Below are positions 1 through 4,784 of a DNA stretch of 5,110 nucleotides, in pieces. The stretch comes from Actinomycetota bacterium (GTDB lineage Bacteria; Actinomycetota; Acidimicrobiia; Spongiisociales; UBA11373). The number at the start of each line of letters is the position of its first letter. The first letter of the stretch is position 1. A model generated the notes under the pieces. The model was given only the letters and a program-made list of their open reading frames with translations. It had not been told where the DNA came from and did no database searches. The stretch covers positions 1 to 5,110 of the forward strand of contig DNGH01000137.1 in NCBI GenBank assembly GCA_003486285.1, in the 5' to 3' direction. Made by a program: the position numbers and the translations under genes.

Positions 1-849
1 ATCGACCCGGGGGACGAGGTGATCGTGCTCGAGCCCTTCTACGAGAACTACGGGCCCGACGCGATCCTTTCGCAGGCGACGCCCGTGTTCCTCACGCTCG
101 AGGCCCCGGCGTACCGACTCGATCGCGACCGCCTCGCGGCCCTGATCACGCCCCGCACGCGCGCGATCGTCCTCAACTCGCCCAACAACCCCATGGGGCG
201 CGTCTTCGACCGTGAGGAGCTGCAGGGCGTTGCGGACCTCTGCATCGAGCACGACCTCCTCGCCCTCACGGACGAGATCTACGAGCACTTCATCTACGGC
301 GGTGCCGAGTTCGTGTCGCTCCCCGTGGCGGCTCCCGAGGCGGCGGGGAGATGCGTCGTCGTCAACAGCGTCGCCAAGACCTACGCGATGACCGGGTGGC
401 GGGTGGGATGGATGATCGGGCCCCCCGAGGTGGCGGCGGCGGTGGCCCGACTGCAATCGCATTCGATCTCCAACGTCGCCAACGTATCCCAGTTCGCCGC
501 GATCGCCGCTCTCGAGGGACCGATGGATCCGGTGGATGCGATGCGAACCGCCTTCGACCGGCGCCGCCGCACCATGTTCGACATGCTCCGCACTCTCCCC
601 GGCGTGGAGGTGAACGAGCCGCACGGCGCGCTGTATGCCTTTCCCCGGGTCGATGTCGCCCGGGCGCTGCCGGGGCGCCCTGCGGCCTCGTCGCACGAGT
701 TCGCCGAGATCCTGCTGGAGACCGCCGAGATCGCCGTGGTGCCCGGGGAGGCCTTCGGCTCTCCGGGGTCGGTGCGGCTGTCGTACGCCCTCGACGACGC
801 CGATCTGGTCGCCGGGCTGGAGCGATGGCGGGACCTCGCTAGGGCTTAG
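1..849 (+). CDS. Aspartate-type PLP-dependent aminotransferase (class I/II), 5'-truncated
   Basis: This is a fold-type I, pyridoxal-phosphate enzyme that moves an amino group between an amino acid and a 2-oxo acid in the cytoplasm. The frame is open from base 1, so the 282 residues seen lack roughly the first 110 of a usual ~390-400. Visible landmarks, numbered from the window edge: an SPNNPMG motif with cofactor-binding Asn62/63, Asp91 and Tyr94 in TDEIYEH (Asp pairs with the pyridine nitrogen), the Schiff-base Lys126 in VAKTYAMTGWRVGW, and the substrate-carboxylate Arg259 in SVRLSYA. The sequence resembles the bacterial aspartate aminotransferase subgroup (AspC/AatA-like, class Ib). Met replaces the usual Thr of NNPTG. 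The GTG at 19 is internal, not the true start. The gene ends convergently into aroQ, overlapping by 11 nt. A prephenate or kynurenine aminotransferase cannot be excluded, since the N-terminal specificity residues are missing. Confidence 0.93.
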   Translation: MDPGDEVIVLEPFYENYGPDAILSQATPVFLTLEAPAYRLDRDRLAALITPRTRAIVLNSPNNPMGRVFDREELQGVADLCIEHDLLALTDEIYEHFIYGGAEFVSLPVAAPEAAGRCVVVNSVAKTYAMTGWRVGWMIGPPEVAAAVARLQSHSISNVANVSQFAAIAALEGPMDPVDAMRTAFDRRRRTMFDMLRTLPGVEVNEPHGALYAFPRVDVARALPGRPAASSHEFAEILLETAEIAVVPGEAFGSPGSVRLSYALDDADLVAGLERWRDLARA

Positions 850-1285
850 TGCCCCGCCGGATGGCGTCGACCAGGGCCTCCAGCGCCAACCGATAACCGG
901 CGATGCCGTGTCCGGCGATCGTGGTGACGCACGCTGCCGCCACCACCGACGTGGCGCGCCAGGGTTCCCGCGCCTCGATGTCGGAGATGTGCACCTCGAC
1001 CGCCGGCAACGCGGTGGCCTCGATGGCGTCGTGGATGGCATAGGAGTAGTGCGCCAGGGCGCCCGGGTTGATGACGACACCATCGCACCGGCCGATGGCG
1101 TCGTGGAGGCGGTCGATGATCTCGCCCTCATGATTCGACTGGAACCCGGTGACCTCGCATCCCAGCGCCGCCCCCCACTGCCGGCACTGGTCGTCGAGTT
1201 CGCCCAGCGTCGTCGTCCCGTAGATCTCGGGTCTGCGGGCACCCAGCAGGTTCAGGTTGGGGCCGTTGACGATCAGGATGCGCAC
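839..1285 (-). CDS. aroQ: Type II 3-dehydroquinate dehydratase
   Basis: This enzyme dehydrates 3-dehydroquinate to 3-dehydroshikimate, the third step of the shikimate pathway to aromatic amino acids. It is cytoplasmic, and the type II family is dodecameric. The 148 residues are full length. All family signatures are present: NGPNLNLLG at 7-15, the mobile lid with Arg17 and catalytic Tyr22, QSNHEGEIID at 49-58, INPGA at 72-76 with Asn73, His79, Asp86, and EVHISD at 97-102 with catalytic His99, followed by Arg106 and Arg110. These match the well-studied Mycobacterium tuberculosis enzyme residues with a constant offset of two. The GTG start is fixed because family members begin just before this strand. 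No Shine-Dalgarno is visible. It lies 9 nt downstream of the ligase-family gene on the same strand, so co-transcription is likely, though a TAGCCT hexamer may also drive a separate leaderless message. Confidence 0.97.
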   Translation of the reverse strand: MRILIVNGPNLNLLGARRPEIYGTTTLGELDDQCRQWGAALGCEVTGFQSNHEGEIIDRLHDAIGRCDGVVINPGALAHYSYAIHDAIEATALPAVEVHISDIEAREPWRATSVVAAACVTTIAGHGIAGYRLALEALVDAIRRGTKP

Positions 1286-1291
1286 CCGGTC

Positions 1292-1297
1292 AGGCTA
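1292..1297 (-). promoter_or_regulatory. Possible leaderless -10 element for aroQ (TAGCCT)
   Basis: On the minus strand TAGCCT lies exactly 6 nt before the aroQ GTG. That would place transcription start on the G of the start codon. It fits the TANNNT -10 consensus of actinobacteria, and no Shine-Dalgarno is present. The TAG of the hexamer is also the stop codon of the upstream ligase-family gene, so its TA could simply be the stop. No -35 resembling TTGACA is visible. Confidence 0.35.
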
Positions 1298-2041
1298 TCG
1301 GCTGGCGTCGTGATCCGACGCCAGCGCCGCGGCCTGCTCCAGGCAGGCGGCGTCGAGGCTCCCCGGGACGACCTCCTCGCCGGCCGCCCCGAATGCCGCC
1401 AGGAGGGCAGCCGTCACCGCCGCGATGTCGACACCGGGCAGTGCCTGATCGATGGCACCGGTCGCCTCGGGCCGCCAGTCGTACTCCAGGGCCAGGTACG
1501 CGGGAGTCAGCGGAAGGTTCACCAACTGGGGACCGGTGACCACGATCACCCCACCGACATGGGCTCCGCCGCGCACCAGGCGCTGGCCGACACCCATCAC
1601 CTTGTGCGTGCCGAAGAGGTTCACCGACCACTCGCCCGGGCAGTACTCGCCCGGAACCTCTCCGATCCGGGCGTCGAGTCCCAGGCTCGACAGGGCCCGC
1701 ACCACGATGCCGGCGATGGCGACGAAGCGGGGGGTGATGGTCTCCGGCCCGTGGGACTCCGGCAGGGCCCAGGAGAACGCGATGGTCCCCTCGTGGAACA
1801 CCGCGGCGCGTCCGCCGGCAAGGCGCTCCACGGGGGCGAAACCGAGGCCGGCCACGGCGGACGCCGCGGCGTGATAGCCGGGTCGGGCGCGATCCTGGCG
1901 GCCGAAGGCGACGGCGCGTTCCGGGGTCCACACCCGGAGCGTGGCCGGGTCGGCGCCGGTGGCCACCCGATGCAGGACGGCCGCCGACACTGCGGTGTCG
2001 AGCGCCGGAGGATCGAAGCGATCGGTGACCAGGCGCAGCAC
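1295..2041 (-). CDS. Biotin/lipoate A/B protein ligase family protein (probable lipoyl/octanoyl transferase)
   Basis: A 248-residue member of the LplA/LipM/LipL fold (Pfam BPL_LplA_LipB type), whose members attach or transfer lipoyl or octanoyl groups to a lysine on E2 subunits or the glycine-cleavage H protein. Seen: a loop at 73-85, RLAGGRAAVFHEG, the counterpart of the RRxSGGGAVYHD ligand loop of LplA; a VPGEYCPGEWSVN segment with Cys134; and HKVMGVGQRLV with Lys147, the expected substrate-binding lysine. As I recall, the Cys in a YCPG context resembles the catalytic cysteine region of LipL-type octanoyl amidotransferases, so acyl transfer through a thioester is possible; ATP-dependent ligation is the alternative. 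The GTG start follows an in-frame TAG (2051-2053) by only three codons, and the N-terminus LRLVTDRF fits the family. It is divergent from the lipoprotein gene and 9 nt upstream of aroQ. Confidence 0.85.
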   Translation of the reverse strand: MLRLVTDRFDPPALDTAVSAAVLHRVATGADPATLRVWTPERAVAFGRQDRARPGYHAAASAVAGLGFAPVERLAGGRAAVFHEGTIAFSWALPESHGPETITPRFVAIAGIVVRALSSLGLDARIGEVPGEYCPGEWSVNLFGTHKVMGVGQRLVRGGAHVGGVIVVTGPQLVNLPLTPAYLALEYDWRPEATGAIDQALPGVDIAAVTAALLAAFGAAGEEVVPGSLDAACLEQAAALASDHDASR

Positions 2042-2047
2042 CTGGCG

Positions 2048-2053
2048 AGGCTA
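2048..2053 (-). promoter_or_regulatory. Possible leaderless -10 element for the ligase-family gene (TAGCCT)
   Basis: Minus-strand TAGCCT sits exactly 6 nt before the GTG start, the same hexamer and spacing as upstream of aroQ. No purine-rich ribosome site lies before this start, which fits a leaderless mRNA beginning at the start codon. No recognisable -35 is present. The assignment rests on position and the TANNNT consensus only. Confidence 0.45.
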
Positions 2054-2074
2054 ACCGGGGCATCACACCGGTTG

Positions 2075-2088
2075 GCCGTGGCCACGGC
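2075..2088. promoter_or_regulatory. Perfect 14-bp palindrome in the divergent intergenic region, candidate operator
   Basis: GCCGTGGCCACGGC reads the same on both strands (half-sites GCCGTGG and CCACGGC, no spacer). It lies in the 81-nt gap between the divergent ligase-family and lipoprotein genes. It directly abuts the GATAAT hexamer proposed as -10 for the lipoprotein gene and lies just beyond the -35 zone of the minus-strand promoter. A dimeric regulator could bind there and affect both genes. With no loop it is a poor transcription terminator. A chance GC-rich palindrome is possible. Confidence 0.35.
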
Positions 2089-2094
2089 GATAAT
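2089..2094 (+). promoter_or_regulatory. Possible -10 element for the lipoprotein gene (GATAAT)
   Basis: GATAAT differs from TATAAT at one base and is the most AT-rich spot in this gap. Transcription would start near 2101, giving a leader of about 22 nt containing the GGAGGT ribosome site. No clear -35 is visible at 16-18 bp upstream, where the palindrome and CACCGG lie. Confidence 0.3.
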
Positions 2095-2111
2095 CGGGGC
2101 ACCGAACCGGC

Positions 2112-2117
2112 GGAGGT
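2112..2117 (+). promoter_or_regulatory. Shine-Dalgarno GGAGGT deciding a TTG start
   Basis: GGAGGT is a near-perfect match to the anti-Shine-Dalgarno. It lies 5 nt before TTG at 2123 but 14 nt before the alternative in-frame ATG at 2132. The spacing favours TTG, which also adds two arginines to the signal-peptide n-region. Confidence 0.6.
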
Positions 2118-2122
2118 AGCCG

Positions 2123-2800
2123 TTGCGCCGCATGACCAGCCTGATCGCCGCCGCCGTGGTGCTGGCATCCTGCGGCGACGCCCTGGGTGGGGTCGGTGAC
2201 CTGTCCCACCGCATCGTGTATGGATCGGGGTCGACCACGACCACCACTGCGGTGGTCCCCGACAGCCAGCTGCTGCGGCTCAAGGGGATCAGCGACCTGG
2301 TGTGGGCCAACGACGGCATCGATGCCGACACTGCCGGGCTGGGCCGCGACGAGCTGATCACGGGGGTCTGGTCGCGCGACAAGGCGAATCGGTTCGTCCA
2401 GGCGAGCCGACGCGAGATCGCCGTGGCGCTGCCCGGCATCGAGTTCCCCCAGCTCGCCCCCGACCGGGTCACCCATGTGTCGTCGCAACTCGCCTTCGAC
2501 CAGCTCACCGGGATCCTCGACGCTTCGACTTCGGCTGCCTTCGGCTTGTGGGTGGGTGAGCCCTACGACCTGCCCCGCAGCGACGGCCAGCTGGCGGTGC
2601 TGCGGGTCGGCCTGAAGACCCGGGGTGACGAGGTCGATGGCGAGATCTTCTCGTTCCAGGTCACCGATGGCCGCGAGCTGGCATGGAGCGATGGGCCGTA
2701 CGAGTATCAGCTGTTCTGCAGGACCGGGATGAGCGAGGCAGCCTGTTTCGAGATGGCGGAGTCGACCATCCCGCTGTCGCTCATCGTCGCTCTGCCCTAG
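2123..2800 (+). CDS. Putative lipoprotein of unknown function
   Basis: A 225-residue protein that I do not recognise by family. The N-terminus is a lipoprotein signal: Arg2/Arg3, a hydrophobic stretch at about 5-15, then a lipobox LASC with Cys17 as the residue to be lipidated and new N-terminus after signal peptidase II. It should be anchored on the outer face of the cytoplasmic membrane. A flexible linker follows at about 34-45, with five threonines at 38-42, a style common in actinobacterial surface proteins. The rest (46-225) looks like a soluble domain of mixed character with two further cysteines, Cys199 and Cys208, that could form a disulfide outside the cell. TTG is chosen as start over ATG at 2132 because of ribosome-site spacing; either start leaves the lipobox intact. 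The ABC exporter gene follows after 61 nt on the same strand, but a shared role is only possible, not shown. Confidence 0.82.
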   Translation: MRRMTSLIAAAVVLASCGDALGGVGDLSHRIVYGSGSTTTTTAVVPDSQLLRLKGISDLVWANDGIDADTAGLGRDELITGVWSRDKANRFVQASRREIAVALPGIEFPQLAPDRVTHVSSQLAFDQLTGILDASTSAAFGLWVGEPYDLPRSDGQLAVLRVGLKTRGDEVDGEIFSFQVTDGRELAWSDGPYEYQLFCRTGMSEAACFEMAESTIPLSLIVALP

Positions 2801-2828
2801 CCCGAGCCGGTAGGCGTCCCGGGGGCGA

Positions 2829-2834
2829 TACCCT
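2829..2834 (+). promoter_or_regulatory. Possible -10 element for the ABC transporter gene (TACCCT)
   Basis: TACCCT, within CGATACCCT, fits TANNNT in the 61-nt gap after the lipoprotein gene. Initiation about 7 nt downstream gives a leader of about 21 nt carrying the GAAGGG ribosome site, similar to the layout proposed for the lipoprotein gene. There is no recognisable -35. Read-through from the lipoprotein gene is equally possible because no terminator hairpin is evident. Confidence 0.25.
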
Positions 2835-2850
2835 CCGCCTCCGGACTCTC

Positions 2851-2856
2851 GAAGGG
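2851..2856 (+). promoter_or_regulatory. Ribosome binding site GAAGGG for the GTG start at 2862
   Basis: GAAGGG lies 5 nt before the GTG. This supports GTG as the true start of the transporter, giving an N-terminus with a short cytoplasmic stretch ahead of the first membrane helix. Confidence 0.5.
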
Positions 2857-2861
2857 CGCAC

Positions 2862-4757
2862 GTGTTCCACCAGGGCAGTTGGTGGTCCTACATCCAGTAC
2901 GACGAGGAACAGGACCGCCCCACGATCGATCGGGCCCTCCTGCGGCGCGTCGTCGCCTACGCCCGGCCCTACCGGCGTCTTCTCGCGGTGGTGATCGGCA
3001 CCATCGTGGCGATCACCCTCATCTCCCTGGTGCCGCCGCTGCTGATGCGGGATCTGCTCGACCGCGCCATCCCCGCGGGCGACATGAGGCGCGTGACGTG
3101 GCTGGGAGTCGGCATGGTGGCGGTGCCGCTGCTCAATGGTGTGGTCGGGGTGGTGCAGCGGTGGGCCTCGGCACGCGCCGGCGAGGGGATGATCTTCGAC
3201 CTCCGCACCGGCGTGTATGCCCACCTGCAGCGGATGTCGCTCGGGTTCTTCACCACCACCCGGCCTGGCGAGCTGATGTCGCGCCTCAACAGCGACGTGG
3301 TGGGTGCCCAGTCCGCGGTGACGGGGACGCTGGTGTCGGTGGTCTCCAACGGCATGGCCGTGGTGGCGACGGGCGTGATCATGCTCATCCTGGAGTGGCG
3401 TCTCACCCTGGTGGCGGTGGCCATCCTGCCGCTCTTCATCTGGCCGAGCCGGAGGGTGGGGCGCATCCTGCGGCGCGTCACCCGCGACCAGATGCAGTCG
3501 AACGCCCGGATGAACTCGGCGATGAACGAGACACTGAATCTCAGTGGTGCGCTCCTGGTGAAGCTCTTCGGACGGACCGCCGACGAGGACCGCAGGTTCG
3601 CCACCCATGCGGGGTCGGTGCGCGATCTCGGCGTGCGGAGGGCACTCATCGGTCGGTGGTTCTTCATGGCCCTGGGGGTGGTGAGCGCCCTGGGAACGGC
3701 GGTGGTCTTTTGGCTGGGTGCGGTCCTGGTCATCCGGGGGGAGCTGACCATCGGCGAGATCGTCGCCCTGTCGGCGTATCTCGCCCAGCTCTACGGCCCC
3801 CTGTCGGCGCTCTCCAATACCCGGGTCGAGCTGGCGACCTCGCTGGTCTCGTTCGAGCGGGTGTTCGAGGTCCTCGACCTCCCGCACGACGTCGCCGAGC
3901 CGGTGCCCGCGGTGCGTCTCGCCGAGGTCGCCGGACGGGTGACCTTCGAGGACGTCTCCTTCGACTACCGGGCGGCGACGCCGGAGGGTCTGGCGTATGT
4001 CGAGCGACTGTCCCGGCGCGGCCTGGCCGACGAGATGACTCCGCCGGTGCCACAGGTCGGCGGCCGCGGCAAGGCGATCTCAGAGCTCTCGTTCGATGTC
4101 GATCCGGGGAGCCTGGTGGCGCTGGTGGGTCCGAGCGGCGCCGGAAAGACCACGGTCACCTATCTCATCCCGCGCCTGTACGACGTCACCACGGGTCGGG
4201 TACTCATCGACGGTCACGACGTGCGCACGCTCGCCTTCGAGACGATCGCCCGCGGCATCGGCGTCGTCACCCAGGAGAACTACCTCTTCCACGACACCAT
4301 CGCCGCCAATCTGCGGTACTCCCGCCCCGACGCCACCGCCGCGGAGCTGGAGGCCGCCGCCAAGGCCGCCAACATCGACGATTTCATCCGCGGGCTCCCC
4401 GAGGGTTACGACACGGTGGTGGGAGAGCGGGGTTATCGGCTCTCGGGTGGCGAGAAGCAGCGCGTCGCCATCGCCCGGGTCATCCTCAAGGATCCCCGCA
4501 TCCTCGTGCTCGACGAGGCCACCTCGCATCTCGATGCCCGCTCCGAGGCCCTGATCAAGGACGCCCTGGAGCGAGTGATGGCGGGCCGGACCTCGTTCGT
4601 GATCGCCCACCGCCTCTCGACGGTGCTGGCCGCCGATCGCATCCTCGTGCTCGATCGCGGGCGGTTGGTGGAGGAGGGGACCCACGACTCTCTCCTGGCC
4701 GCGCAGGGACTCTATGCCGAACTGTTCCGCACGCAGTTCGCCGCCGCTCCGAGCTGA
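2862..4757 (+). CDS. ABC exporter half-transporter (fused membrane and ATPase domains)
   Basis: A 631-residue MsbA/LmrA/Sav1866-type half-transporter expected to work as a dimer in the cytoplasmic membrane, moving a substrate outward with ATP. After about 40 cytoplasmic residues, the membrane domain has hydrophobic segments near 41-62, 80-98, 155-177, 181-194, 266-291 and 297-316. The ATPase has A-loop Tyr369, Walker A GPSGAGKT (423-430, Lys429), Q-loop Gln471, an ERG X-loop just before signature LSGGE (527-531), Walker B ILVLDE (547-552) with catalytic Glu552, a D-loop SHLDARSE and H-loop His583. All motifs are intact, so it should be active. It is about 50 residues longer than MsbA, partly from an insert of about 29 residues between the A-loop and Walker A. 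Substrate is unknown: lipid or drug export are typical of the family. murT starts 27 nt after its stop. Confidence 0.95.
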   Translation: MFHQGSWWSYIQYDEEQDRPTIDRALLRRVVAYARPYRRLLAVVIGTIVAITLISLVPPLLMRDLLDRAIPAGDMRRVTWLGVGMVAVPLLNGVVGVVQRWASARAGEGMIFDLRTGVYAHLQRMSLGFFTTTRPGELMSRLNSDVVGAQSAVTGTLVSVVSNGMAVVATGVIMLILEWRLTLVAVAILPLFIWPSRRVGRILRRVTRDQMQSNARMNSAMNETLNLSGALLVKLFGRTADEDRRFATHAGSVRDLGVRRALIGRWFFMALGVVSALGTAVVFWLGAVLVIRGELTIGEIVALSAYLAQLYGPLSALSNTRVELATSLVSFERVFEVLDLPHDVAEPVPAVRLAEVAGRVTFEDVSFDYRAATPEGLAYVERLSRRGLADEMTPPVPQVGGRGKAISELSFDVDPGSLVALVGPSGAGKTTVTYLIPRLYDVTTGRVLIDGHDVRTLAFETIARGIGVVTQENYLFHDTIAANLRYSRPDATAAELEAAAKAANIDDFIRGLPEGYDTVVGERGYRLSGGEKQRVAIARVILKDPRILVLDEATSHLDARSEALIKDALERVMAGRTSFVIAHRLSTVLAADRILVLDRGRLVEEGTHDSLLAAQGLYAELFRTQFAAAPS

Positions 4758-4772
4758 GCGTTGCCGCCGCGG

Positions 4773-4778
4773 TATCGT
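4773..4778 (+). promoter_or_regulatory. Possible leaderless -10 element for murT (TATCGT)
   Basis: TATCGT fits TANNNT and ends 6 nt before the ATG, so transcription would begin on the A of the start codon. The bases between (GCTGGG) are not a usable Shine-Dalgarno at that distance. The element lies in the 27-nt gap after the ABC transporter gene. No -35 is recognisable. Confidence 0.42.
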
Positions 4779-4784
4779 GCTGGG

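Noticed and set aside
19..21. GTG at 19 as the aminotransferase start
   Set aside because: The frame is open to base 1 and encodes IDPGDE, the conserved lead-in to the aminotransferase core, so the gene begins before the window.
1..849. Functional grouping of the aminotransferase with aroQ as an aromatic amino acid cluster (prephenate aminotransferase)
   Set aside because: The genes converge and cannot share an operon, and the N-terminal specificity region is outside the window, so adjacency alone does not support it.
635..2119. A 494-codon plus-strand open frame opposite aroQ and the ligase-family gene
   Set aside because: It runs antisense to two genes with clear family motifs. Its translation is Arg/Gly/Asp-rich with no recognisable domain, typical of spurious frames in high-GC DNA.
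2132..2134. ATG as start of the lipoprotein gene
   Set aside because: It is 14 nt from GGAGGT, too far for good initiation; TTG at 2123 has 5-nt spacing and provides the basic signal-peptide residues.
1621..2508. A 295-codon minus-strand open frame spanning the divergent intergenic region
   Set aside because: It overlaps the real ligase frame and the lipoprotein gene in antisense. Its Ser/Pro/Arg-rich composition reflects codon-position shadowing.
2801..2861. Intrinsic terminator after the lipoprotein gene
   Set aside because: The C/G-rich run around 2815-2826 gives no stable stem-loop followed by a T tract.
2781..3887. A 368-codon minus-strand open frame opposite the ABC transporter membrane domain
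   Set aside because: The product is a His/Arg/Asp/Gln-rich shadow of a well-supported exporter gene, with no hydrophobic core or motif.
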